This document shows positions 8,120-16,794 of a DNA stretch of 64,000 nucleotides, in pieces. The notes under the pieces were generated by a model. That model saw nothing but the letters and a program-made list of their open reading frames with translations, ran no database searches and had not been told where the DNA came from. The position numbers and the translations under genes were made by a program. Each line of letters begins with the position of its first letter. Position 1 is the first letter of the stretch. Origin of the DNA: SIG701 sp045544955 (GTDB taxonomy: Bacteria; Bacillota; Clostridia; Oscillospirales; CAG-272); assembly GCA_045544955.1 (NCBI GenBank), contig JAZPZY010000041.1:1-64000 (forward strand), in the 5' to 3' direction.

Positions 8120-9142
8120 ATGCAAACGAACGAGAAAAAACTGCGGGTAGGCGTCATCGGCTGCGGACGGATCTCCGTGATGCATCTGGTGCCCCTTTCC
8201 CTGCTGGAAGAAACAGAGATCGCCGCCTGCTGCGATATTGATGCGGCAAAGGCAGAAGAGGCGGCGGCAAGATACGGCGGACGTGCCTATACCTCCTATG
8301 AGGAAATGATCGACTGCGAAAAGCTGGATGCCGTACATATCTGCCTGCCCCATCATCTCCATACCAAAGCGGCTGTGTATGCGTTTCAAAAGGGCGTGCA
8401 CGTCCTTTCGGAAAAGCCCATGGACGTGGATCTGAGGCACGCGGAGGAAGCAGTGGCAAAAGCGAAGGAGTGCGGCGTGCTCTACGGCGTGATCTTTCAG
8501 TGCCGGTATAATAATTCCGCACAGCTTGTAAAGAAGGCGGTGGAAAGCGGACGCCTCGGCAAGATCATTTCCGCCCGGTCTACGCTGACGTGGACCCGCC
8601 CGGACAGCTATTACGCTGAAAGCGACTGGAAAGGCACCTGGGATAAAGAGGGCGGCGGCGTGGTCATCGACCAGGCGATCCACTCTATTGATCTGGTCAA
8701 CTGGATTGTGAACAGCCCGGTGAAAAGCGTGGCGTGTACCATGGCAAACCACGGTCACGAGATCGTGGACGTGGAGGACAGTGCCGAGGGACTGATCACC
8801 TATAAAAACGGCGTGAAATACGGTTTTTACTGTATGAACAATTACGGGTGCGACGAGCCCATCGAGATCCGCCTGTACTGCGAAAAGGGGAAGGTCGTAT
8901 TCGGTTATGACGACGCCTGCATCTTCTATAACGACGGCACCACTGAAGAAGCACATCAGGACGACAATACGGCAGACTACGAAAACAGCAAGGATTATTG
9001 GGGATTTCAGCATATCCGCCAGATACAGCAGTTTTACAATGCCGTGCTGGGCAAAGAACCGCTGCAGATCAGCGGCGAGGAAGCCCTGAAAACACACAGA
9101 CTGATCATGGAGATCTACGATAAGGGAGGCATGCGGAAATGA
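8120..9142 (+). CDS. Gfo/Idh/MocA-family oxidoreductase (copy 4)
   Basis: A 340-residue member with loop VIGCGRISV near residues 12-20, EKP at 98-100, and the catalytic stretch GGGVVIDQAIHSIDLVNW, in which the residue after the first Asp is Gln rather than Trp. The stop overlaps the ATG of the TIM-barrel gene at 9139, exactly as in the 4049/5116 pair. The two couples therefore look like parallel versions of one enzymatic module. The N-terminal residues before the Rossmann strand are few, which supports ATG 8120. Confidence 0.9.
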   Translation: MQTNEKKLRVGVIGCGRISVMHLVPLSLLEETEIAACCDIDAAKAEEAAARYGGRAYTSYEEMIDCEKLDAVHICLPHHLHTKAAVYAFQKGVHVLSEKPMDVDLRHAEEAVAKAKECGVLYGVIFQCRYNNSAQLVKKAVESGRLGKIISARSTLTWTRPDSYYAESDWKGTWDKEGGGVVIDQAIHSIDLVNWIVNSPVKSVACTMANHGHEIVDVEDSAEGLITYKNGVKYGFYCMNNYGCDEPIEIRLYCEKGKVVFGYDDACIFYNDGTTEEAHQDDNTADYENSKDYWGFQHIRQIQQFYNAVLGKEPLQISGEEALKTHRLIMEIYDKGGMRK

Positions 9143-9984
9143 AGATCGGCGTCATTACGGACTGTTTTAAGAAAACCCACGAGGAAGGTATCCGCATGGC
9201 GGCACAGCTTTCGCTGGACGGTGTGCAGATCTACGCCACCACCGGCGAATTTTCCCCGGCACTTCCTGTGGAAAAGAAAGCGGAATACAAAAACCTTCTG
9301 AAAGAAAACGGCCTTGTGGTATCCGCCCTTTGCGGCGATATGGGCGGTTACGGCTTTGAAAAAGCCGAGGACAACGCCGCACGGATCGAGGCAACGAAGC
9401 GGATCATTGATCTGGCGGTGGAGTTCGGCACGTCTGTGGTCACTACCCACATCGGTGTGATCCCGGCCGATAAAACGAATCCCCGCTACGGCGTTATGCG
9501 GGCCGCTCTTACCGAATGCGGCCTGTATGCCAAGGAAAAGGGCGTCACCCTTGCCATTGAAACCGGCCCGGAGAAGGCGGATACCCTGCTTGCTTTTCTC
9601 ATGGATACGAAGGGCGGCGTGGGCGTCAATCTGGACCCGGCCAACTTCACCATGGTAACGGGACAGGACGCGGTGGAAGCGGTGTATACCCTGAAGGATT
9701 ACATCGTCCATACCCATGTGAAGGACGGCCGTATGCTGGATCCCACCCAGGATCCCACGGACGTGTATCACGCCTTTGCGGTGGGCGGCGTGGACGCGCT
9801 GAACGCTTGCAAAGGATTCAAGGAGCTCCCCATCGGCGAGGGCGACGTGGATTGGGATAAATACCTGAAGGCACTTTCGGACATCGGCTTTGACGGATTT
9901 CTCACCATCGAAAGAGAGTGCGGAGACGATCCCGCGGCTGATATCCGCCTGGCGGCTTCCTTTATAAAAGAAAAACTGAAATAA
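9139..9984 (+). CDS. TIM-barrel sugar phosphate isomerase/epimerase-like protein (copy 2)
   Basis: A 281-residue xylose-isomerase-like barrel. Likely metal-site segments are TTHIGVIP, AIETGPE, NLDPANF, HTHVKDG, GEGDVDW and TIEREC, closely matching the layout of the protein at 5116. The start overlaps the preceding stop by ATGA. The family includes sugar epimerases, keto-inositol dehydratases and glycoside beta-eliminases, so the reaction cannot be fixed from sequence. Coupling to an oxidoreductase and the rhamnosidase two genes later favour processing of an oxidised glycoside. Confidence 0.83.
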   Translation: MKIGVITDCFKKTHEEGIRMAAQLSLDGVQIYATTGEFSPALPVEKKAEYKNLLKENGLVVSALCGDMGGYGFEKAEDNAARIEATKRIIDLAVEFGTSVVTTHIGVIPADKTNPRYGVMRAALTECGLYAKEKGVTLAIETGPEKADTLLAFLMDTKGGVGVNLDPANFTMVTGQDAVEAVYTLKDYIVHTHVKDGRMLDPTQDPTDVYHAFAVGGVDALNACKGFKELPIGEGDVDWDKYLKALSDIGFDGFLTIERECGDDPAADIRLAASFIKEKLK

Positions 9985-10009
9985 TAAAAACACAACGGAG
10001 GATATACGT

Positions 10010-10861
10010 ATGAAAGTCGGATTTATTGATTATTTTCTGGATGAGTGGCACGCCAATCACCTGGTTGACTGGCTGAAAGAAGAATCGAACGGTGAGGTAT
10101 ACGTGGCGTACGCCTACGCTTCCCACGAGCCGAAGGATGTGCCCGGCTTTGCCGATCGCCTGTCCAGCGCAGATTGGGCAAAGCAGTACGGCGTGGAGCT
10201 GTGCACGACCGTGGACGAGCTGATCGAAAAGAGCGACGTTCTCATGGTGCTGGCCCCCAACCATCCCGAAACCCACGAAGCACTTGCCGATGCCGCTCTC
10301 AAAAGCGGTAAAGTCACCTATATCGACAAAACCTTTGCCCCGGACGTGGCAGCTGCCCAGCGGCTCATTGATAAGGGAGCCAAGTACGGCACGCCTCTGT
10401 TTACCACCTCTGCTCTCCGCTATGCGAAAGAAGTGCGTGAGCTGAACAAAGAGGGCATCGAGAGCGTAGGCATCTACGGTGCTGGTGCGTTTGAGGTGTA
10501 CTGCATCCATCAGATGGAAATTGCCGTGACCCTTCTCGGCGCAGAGCTTCGCCGGGTGATGGCCGTGGGTCCGGAATCCCTGCCCACCGTGATTGCGGAA
10601 TTTTCGGGCGGCCGGTACGCCGTAATGCAGCAGCGCGGCCATGACTGCGAGTTCGGTTTTGCCGCAAACTATAAGGATGGCAAGGGCGTAATCGCCCCCG
10701 ATACCTCCGATTATTTCCCGGGCTTTATCAGAGAACTGGTCCGCTTCTTTGAAACGGGCAAAAAGCCTGTCCCCTACGAGGAGACCATGGCAGTTATGAA
10801 GCTGCGTGAGACCGCACTGCGTGCGGTGAAGACGCCCGGCGTGTGGCTGGACGTGCAGTAA
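10010..10861 (+). CDS. Short, atypical Gfo/Idh/MocA-like oxidoreductase (copy 5)
   Basis: A 283-residue relative of the neighbouring oxidoreductases. The N-terminus VGFIDYFLDEWHANHL lacks the normal glycine-rich GxGxxG loop, and the usual EKP is replaced by DKT in TYIDKTFAPD. The C-terminal domain is shorter than in the other copies, although HQMEIAVTLLGAE may hold the catalytic-domain His. Either cofactor binding is modified or the protein is a non-redox paralog. A GGAGG site precedes the ATG. It sits between a TIM-barrel gene and the rhamnosidase, so co-expression with them is clear, while its function is not. Confidence 0.75.
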   Translation: MKVGFIDYFLDEWHANHLVDWLKEESNGEVYVAYAYASHEPKDVPGFADRLSSADWAKQYGVELCTTVDELIEKSDVLMVLAPNHPETHEALADAALKSGKVTYIDKTFAPDVAAAQRLIDKGAKYGTPLFTTSALRYAKEVRELNKEGIESVGIYGAGAFEVYCIHQMEIAVTLLGAELRRVMAVGPESLPTVIAEFSGGRYAVMQQRGHDCEFGFAANYKDGKGVIAPDTSDYFPGFIRELVRFFETGKKPVPYEETMAVMKLRETALRAVKTPGVWLDVQ

Positions 10862-10897
10862 TATTTCCACATTAGGTAAGGAAAGGGTATTCTCTCT

Positions 10898-13078
10898 ATG
10901 CAGGACGGAACGTTTCAGGGCATCTCTTTTGTAAAATCCACCCGGTGGGATAAGGACGATCTGTCCGCCCCGGCACCGCTTTTTCGCAGACGTTTTACCG
11001 TAAAGGGACCGGTGGAAAGGGCGGTTCTGTCCGTGTGCGGTCTCGGCATCGGCTATTCGTTCCTCAACGGAAAGGCCGTAAGCCCGGATCTCTTTACCGC
11101 CCCCCTCAGCGATTATTCGAAAACCCTGTGGTACAACCGGTACGACGTGACCGATCTTGTGACGGAGGGGGAAAACGTCTTCGCCGCCGTTCTCGGCAAC
11201 GGCTGGTATAACGAGGGCATCGTGTCCGCATGGAAGGTGCGGGAGGCGGCGTGGCGTGACGTGCCGAAGCTGATCTTCTCCCTTACCGTAAACGGAGAGA
11301 TCGCGGCGGTGAGCGATGGGCAGTGCAAGGTGTCCCACGATTCCCCGTTCGTGTTCAATCAGCTCCGCAGCGGCGAGCATTTTGACGCCCGCCTGTACGA
11401 TCCCGCCTGGAATACCCTGTCCTTTGACGATTCCCTTTGGGAGAATGCCGCAGAGGACGAAACGCCCCCCGCCGGGGTGTTTCGCCTCTGCCCCTGTGAG
11501 CCGATCCGGGAGGATACCGTCTACCCGGCGAAGATCGTAAAAACGCTGGGAGAGGGCACGTACCTCTACGATATGGGACAGAATATATCCGGCTACGTCC
11601 GCCTTTCCGGACGGCAGAAGGCCGGCACGATCCTCACGATCCGCTACCGGGAAACGGTGGAGGAATTTTCGAAAGAAACCTGGGAGGATCCGTACTGGCC
11701 GGCGAAATATTTCCCGGAAAGCGAATACCAGACGGACGTGTATATCGCGGACGGCGGCGATTTTACCTGGTCGCCCCGGTTTGCCTATCATGGTTTCCGC
11801 TATATGGAGATCAGCGGCGTTTCGGACGCTTCTTCCCTTGCCGTCTCGGGCGTGTTCGTCCATCAGGCGGTGGAAAAACGGACGATGTTTGAAACCTCCG
11901 ATCCCTTCCTCAACAAACTGTTCCACGCCGGACGGATCTCGTCTTTGTCCAATATGTTCTATAACGTCACCGACTGCCCCACGAGAGAAAAACTGGGCTG
12001 GTGCGGCGACGCCGCCGTTTCCGCCGAGCAGATGCTCACCAACTTCAAAGCGGAGGATCTGTTCCGGAAATGGGTCTGTGATATGCGGGACGCCATGCGG
12101 GAGGACGGAGCCTTGCCGGCCATCATTCCCACCGCCGGCTGGGGATTTACCTGGGGCAACGGCCCGGTGACGGACAGCGCGTTTTTTGAGCTTCCCTACC
12201 GGGTGTACCTGCATACGGGCGATCCGTCTCTTTTAATTGATAATCTTCCTTATTTCAAACGCTATCTTGCCCATCTCGTAAACTGGGCGGGAGAATCGGG
12301 CGTGATGGATTTCGGCCTGCCGGACTGGGCACCGCCCCACGTGGAGCAGTCCACACTGTCCATGGATTTCGTCAACAAGGTGCTCATGACGGAGTTTCTC
12401 CGCATCACGGCCCTGGCGGCACGGCTCGCCGGGGAGGACGACGGCGCGATTCTTTCCGCGCGTGCGGCAAGGATCCGGGAGATCCGGGAAAAATACGTGC
12501 GTGCCGACGGCCGGTGCGTGTTTGATACACAGACCGCCGCCGCCATGCTGATCTATTATGAGATCACCGACGATCCGCAGCCGCTGCTGACGCAGCTTCT
12601 GTCGCTGCTCAAGGCCGCTGACTTTCATCACGACTGCGGCACGGTGGGCTTCAGGTGCCTGTTCTACGCCTTGAGCCGGCACGGCCTGCACGAGATCGCC
12701 TATAAGGTGCTCACCGTGAAGGGATATCCTTCCTTTTCCTATTGGTTTGAAAACGGTGCTACCTCTTTCTGGGAAAGATGGGAGGTCCGGTTTTCCCGGA
12801 ATCACCATATGTTTTCCTCCGGCATGGGCTGGCTTGTGCAGTCGGTCCTCGGTATCCGGCCGGATGAGAAGAAACCGGGCGCATGTGAATTTGTGCTTCA
12901 GCCATATCCTTTTGAAAAACTGGATTTTGCCAAAGGCTCCTGCAAAACCGTGGACGGAACCGTTTCCGTCTCATGGGAAAAGGGCGGTGCCCTTACCGTT
13001 TGTGTGGATCCCGGCGTGAAGATCCGGTATAAAGACGTATATCTGCCGGCAGGCACGTCCGTGTTTGCCGCGTGGTAA
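10898..13078 (+). CDS. GH78 alpha-L-rhamnosidase
   Basis: A 726-residue glycosidase without a signal peptide, so acting in the cytoplasm. N-terminal beta-sandwich motifs such as GIGYSFLNGKAVSPD and NVFAAVLGNGWYNE are typical of GH78. The (alpha/alpha)6 barrel starts near the diagnostic TDCPTREKLGWCGDA around residue 357, with WGNGPVTDSAFFELP near 420 and GATSFWERWE near 620. It hydrolyses terminal alpha-L-rhamnose from plant glycosides or polysaccharide fragments. Length is shorter than many GH78 enzymes, mainly at the N-terminus. With two Gfo/TIM-barrel modules upstream it suggests rhamnosylated glycosides, such as flavonoid rutinosides or pectic fragments, as substrates (inference). Confidence 0.88.
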   Translation: MQDGTFQGISFVKSTRWDKDDLSAPAPLFRRRFTVKGPVERAVLSVCGLGIGYSFLNGKAVSPDLFTAPLSDYSKTLWYNRYDVTDLVTEGENVFAAVLGNGWYNEGIVSAWKVREAAWRDVPKLIFSLTVNGEIAAVSDGQCKVSHDSPFVFNQLRSGEHFDARLYDPAWNTLSFDDSLWENAAEDETPPAGVFRLCPCEPIREDTVYPAKIVKTLGEGTYLYDMGQNISGYVRLSGRQKAGTILTIRYRETVEEFSKETWEDPYWPAKYFPESEYQTDVYIADGGDFTWSPRFAYHGFRYMEISGVSDASSLAVSGVFVHQAVEKRTMFETSDPFLNKLFHAGRISSLSNMFYNVTDCPTREKLGWCGDAAVSAEQMLTNFKAEDLFRKWVCDMRDAMREDGALPAIIPTAGWGFTWGNGPVTDSAFFELPYRVYLHTGDPSLLIDNLPYFKRYLAHLVNWAGESGVMDFGLPDWAPPHVEQSTLSMDFVNKVLMTEFLRITALAARLAGEDDGAILSARAARIREIREKYVRADGRCVFDTQTAAAMLIYYEITDDPQPLLTQLLSLLKAADFHHDCGTVGFRCLFYALSRHGLHEIAYKVLTVKGYPSFSYWFENGATSFWERWEVRFSRNHHMFSSGMGWLVQSVLGIRPDEKKPGACEFVLQPYPFEKLDFAKGSCKTVDGTVSVSWEKGGALTVCVDPGVKIRYKDVYLPAGTSVFAAW

Positions 13079-13107
13079 TATTCTGTTTCTGATATAAGGA
13101 GAAAAAC

Positions 13108-15234
13108 ATGTTTCAACTGAAAAAAGCACTGATTCCCGCCCCGAAGCAGCTGAAAGAGGGCGAGGGCCGTTATGCGGTCGCCGCGTTTGGCGGAGCACTC
13201 CCGCAGATCGTTTTTGACGAAGCACTGCCCTATCTTTCCGTAGGAGCGGCTTACGTGAATAAGACGCTGACGGATCTGCTGTCGGTTTGCGTTACCGACG
13301 CCGCGCCTGCCTATACGGTGGATGTCACCGTCTGCCCCGCGGACGCCCGCTTCCAGGATCTGCCCGCCGAGGCGTATTTCCTCAAAACGGAGGAGGGAAA
13401 GGCAACCCTCGTCGGTAAAGATGCCGCCGGTGCGTACTACGCCCTTATGACCTTCTCCCAGATGGTGTTTATGGACGGCGATACCCTTACCGTGCCCCAG
13501 GCGGAGATTTTGGATTATCCGGATTTCCCCCGCCGCGGACCGTCCATTGAAAGCCGCTACGGCACGGAGCTTATGACCAAGGACGAATGGTTTAGACTGA
13601 TCGACTATTTCTCCGCACTGAAGCAGAACGACGTGGAGATCGTTATCTATAACTGCTGGGGACTCCAGTACGACGGCGTGCGTACCGAATGCCTGTACGT
13701 GCCCATCAAAAAATATCCCCAACTGAAAACGCCCAAGATCAAAAAATACTATTCCGTAAAAGAGAAAAAATGGGTGCACGAGGAGAATATCCTGCCGCCC
13801 ATGTTCGAGGAAGACTTCTTCGGCGAGCTGGTGGCTTATGCAAAGGAGAGAAACGTGACGGTTCGCCCCTTTGTCAACAGCCTCGGCCACAATTCCCTGA
13901 TCCCCACCGTTTTCCCCGAGATCTCCGCTCTCAAAGAATCGGGTGAGCCGGCAAACAAGGGCTTCTGCACTCTGAACGAAAAAACCTATGAAGTGATGTT
14001 CAACATCTACGACGAGATCATCGACCGGTATCTTCTGCCAAACGGCGTGACCGAAATGCACGTAGGTCTGGACGAGGTGACGCCCAAGTACCGCTGCAAC
14101 TGCGAAAAGTGCAAAGCGCACGAGCATAAGGATCTGATGCTGGATTATATGATCCGCGTGTGCCGCCACCTGAAAGAAAAAGGCATGAAGCGTGTCCTCA
14201 TGTGCTTTGATATGCTTTTCTACGATTTCAATATCGTAAACGAAGAGTTGAAAAAACGCTTTATTGATGAGGATATATACGACGTGGTGGTGCTGGACTG
14301 GTGGGCATATCAGGATCCCATCCACCTGTTCCGCGACCGGGCGGACGAAGTGAACAGCCTGTTCCGTTCCAGCATCAAGGCGTATACCGGCTACTATCAC
14401 TGGACGCTGCCCGGTGACAACAACGATAACATCCGTGCCTGCGTAAAACTGGCGAAGAAACTGGGATTTGAGGCGGTGGACGCCTACAGCTCCTGGGAAG
14501 ACTGCCAGGACAAGAACTATCTGACCCTTGCCGACGTTTCCTGGAATACGGATAACGCGGACAACGCCGCCGAGTTTGACGAGCGGTACGCCTTTCGCAA
14601 TTACCCCCACAATATCCCCGGGGCTCTGGAAGCCTTCCGTGCCATGTACGGCATCATGATCGACGAAACACGGGAAGCCTACCTGAACCGCGCTATCTGG
14701 CATCTGGATTATTATTTCTACTGCTACCAAAACGAGGATGCGCCGGGCATCAAGAATTTCCCCGGCAGTGCGTACAAGTACATCGAGGAGCGGAAAGAGG
14801 AATACCTCCCCTACCTCCGCTATCTGAAAGAGAAAGCCTCCGTTGCTCTGGAATTCTTCACAAACAGCGGCGTCTCCAGCCGGATGAACGATATCTGGCG
14901 GCTCAGCGCATGGCAGTATTACGTGCTGGCGGACGAGTACCTGACGCTGTATAACCTGCATTTTTCCTACAACAAGGGCGAAACGGATGCCCATACGGTC
15001 ATAAGAGAGCTTCAGCGTCTTATCACCCAGCGGGAAGCGTTGATGCTTCTGGCGGAGAACACCCGTATGGAGGCCACGAAGCCTACCTATCTCCGCAATA
15101 TGTCCGTGTTCCGCCAGTTTATGACGGATCTGCTTTCCTATTTCCGCCGGGAACTTGCCGCCGGACGCACGCCCAAGCTCGATATGTTTGATCTCACCTA
15201 CGCTACCGGCGATATGCTCACGTTTTTGCAGTAA
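13108..15234 (+). CDS. GH20-type beta-N-acetylhexosaminidase
   Basis: A 708-residue protein with no signal peptide. The first 140 residues resemble the GH20b domain, including AAGAYYALMTFSQ, followed by a TIM barrel beginning at FPRRGPSIESRYG. The segment MHVGLDEV near residues 316-323 matches the GH20 HxGxDE motif, supplying the Asp-Glu catalytic pair. NSLGHNSLIP and WWAYQDP are other barrel landmarks. GH20 enzymes release terminal beta-GlcNAc or GalNAc. It may be a divergent branch, so exact sugar specificity is uncertain. It is followed after 33 nt by the first of two solute-binding lipoproteins. Confidence 0.8.
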   Translation: MFQLKKALIPAPKQLKEGEGRYAVAAFGGALPQIVFDEALPYLSVGAAYVNKTLTDLLSVCVTDAAPAYTVDVTVCPADARFQDLPAEAYFLKTEEGKATLVGKDAAGAYYALMTFSQMVFMDGDTLTVPQAEILDYPDFPRRGPSIESRYGTELMTKDEWFRLIDYFSALKQNDVEIVIYNCWGLQYDGVRTECLYVPIKKYPQLKTPKIKKYYSVKEKKWVHEENILPPMFEEDFFGELVAYAKERNVTVRPFVNSLGHNSLIPTVFPEISALKESGEPANKGFCTLNEKTYEVMFNIYDEIIDRYLLPNGVTEMHVGLDEVTPKYRCNCEKCKAHEHKDLMLDYMIRVCRHLKEKGMKRVLMCFDMLFYDFNIVNEELKKRFIDEDIYDVVVLDWWAYQDPIHLFRDRADEVNSLFRSSIKAYTGYYHWTLPGDNNDNIRACVKLAKKLGFEAVDAYSSWEDCQDKNYLTLADVSWNTDNADNAAEFDERYAFRNYPHNIPGALEAFRAMYGIMIDETREAYLNRAIWHLDYYFYCYQNEDAPGIKNFPGSAYKYIEERKEEYLPYLRYLKEKASVALEFFTNSGVSSRMNDIWRLSAWQYYVLADEYLTLYNLHFSYNKGETDAHTVIRELQRLITQREALMLLAENTRMEATKPTYLRNMSVFRQFMTDLLSYFRRELAAGRTPKLDMFDLTYATGDMLTFLQ

Positions 15235-15267
15235 ACAAAAAATAAACACACGAAAAGGAGACTCACC

Positions 15268-16770
15268 ATGAAAAAACTGCTTGCTCTGTTTTTGGCAGCC
15301 CTTATGCTGCTGCCCGCTATGATCGCCTGCGATAAAAGCACGGACGATCCCGCAAACACCGCCGACCCCGCCGAAACCACCGCACCGGCGGAAACGCTGG
15401 ACCCCAATGACAGAAAGAATGCAAAAGACAATCTCCCCGCCGATTTCAATATGCAGGGACAGACGGTGGGCGTTCTCACCCGCCATTCCTACCGCAAAAT
15501 CGACTGGGACGGCGCAGATGCCGCCGATTCCGAGGTGCTGGCACAGGCTGTGTACAACCGTACCGCTGCCGTGGAAAAACGCCTGGGACTGACCTTTGAG
15601 CTGACCGATCTGGATCTCGGCTACAACGACTACGGACTTGCCATTGAGGAAAACGTCATGGCAGGGGATGACGCCTGGCAGATCATCCTTGCCGCCGGCA
15701 ACGCCTCCATCCGTATCGGAAACGATCACCTGTTCCAGGACGTAAGCGACCTCAAATATTTTGACTTTGAGCAGCCCTGGTGGGCATACGATACCATGAT
15801 GAACATGTCCGTGGATAACGATTCTATCCGCTATCTCATGGGCGACGCCGTTATGAACACCTACTACTGGGCAAACGTGGCGTACTTCAACAAGCGGATT
15901 TACGAAGAAAACTTCGGCGATCCCGACGATCTCTACAAGAAAGCCATCGATTACAAGTGGTACTACGACGATCTCTACGAGATGGTGGAGACTGCCGCCA
16001 ACGATATAGACGGCGACGGACAGATGGACGAGGGCGATACCTTCGGTATGTTCTGCGATAACCAGGCACTGTACGGGCTTATGGGCGGCTGCGCCGGCTA
16101 CCGGCAGATGACCCGTGCCGAGAACGGCTACCCGGTGATCGACCACGATCTGGATCGCGCCGCCGAGGTTATGGATATCCTGTATCATCTGTGCTGGGAG
16201 AACCCCGGTTTCGGCGTGGATGTGAATTTCTATAAGACCCATCCCGATTCTACCTCCGGCGTATTTACCGACGGCAACGTGCTGTTTTCCATGTACACCC
16301 TTTCCTATACCGATCTTGAAAACTTCCGCAATATGGAGGACGACTACGGCATCCTGCCCGTTCCGCTGATCGATGAAAAGCAGGAGAAGTACGTAGCACC
16401 CATCACCACCTCCGCTACGTTCCTCACGATCCCCAAGACCTGTGAGAATCCGGACGATATCAGCGGCGTGATCGAGGCACTTTCCTCTGAGTCCTATCGC
16501 AGCGTTGTGGAAGTGTTCTACGAATCCGCTCTGAAGATGAAGTACTCCCGCGACTCCTATTCCGGCCAGTGTATCGATATTATCAAAGATTCTCTCTATA
16601 AGGATTTCCTTACCGAGTACGCCGATCTGGTAGGCTGCTCCGGCATCATGCGGAAATGCCTTGCAGAAAAATCCAAGGGATATGCCTCCATGTACAATGC
16701 ACAGGTAGGCGCTGCCAATAAGAAAATCATTGACGTGGTAGACGGTATTTTGGCGGCTTCGGAAAACTAA
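15268..16770 (+). CDS. Lipoprotein solute-binding protein, SBP-1 (pair A)
   Basis: A 500-residue extracellular type 1 solute-binding lipoprotein. A signal peptide ends in lipobox MIAC, followed by a short acidic TTAPAET linker. The bilobal domain starts near NLPADFNMQGQTVGVLT. Residues 246-257 form a D-x-D-x-D-G loop (DIDGDGQMDEGD) of EF-hand/dockerin type, probably binding calcium. Membrane-tethered SBPs deliver sugars to an ABC permease, but none is encoded here. AAAGGAG precedes the ATG. It is closest to the next gene, with which it shares LDPNDR(K/R)NAKDNLPADFNM; the tandem pair is probably a duplication at the end of the operon. Confidence 0.88.
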   Translation: MKKLLALFLAALMLLPAMIACDKSTDDPANTADPAETTAPAETLDPNDRKNAKDNLPADFNMQGQTVGVLTRHSYRKIDWDGADAADSEVLAQAVYNRTAAVEKRLGLTFELTDLDLGYNDYGLAIEENVMAGDDAWQIILAAGNASIRIGNDHLFQDVSDLKYFDFEQPWWAYDTMMNMSVDNDSIRYLMGDAVMNTYYWANVAYFNKRIYEENFGDPDDLYKKAIDYKWYYDDLYEMVETAANDIDGDGQMDEGDTFGMFCDNQALYGLMGGCAGYRQMTRAENGYPVIDHDLDRAAEVMDILYHLCWENPGFGVDVNFYKTHPDSTSGVFTDGNVLFSMYTLSYTDLENFRNMEDDYGILPVPLIDEKQEKYVAPITTSATFLTIPKTCENPDDISGVIEALSSESYRSVVEVFYESALKMKYSRDSYSGQCIDIIKDSLYKDFLTEYADLVGCSGIMRKCLAEKSKGYASMYNAQVGAANKKIIDVVDGILAASEN

Positions 16771-16794
16771 AACATAACGAGAAAGGCGTTTATT

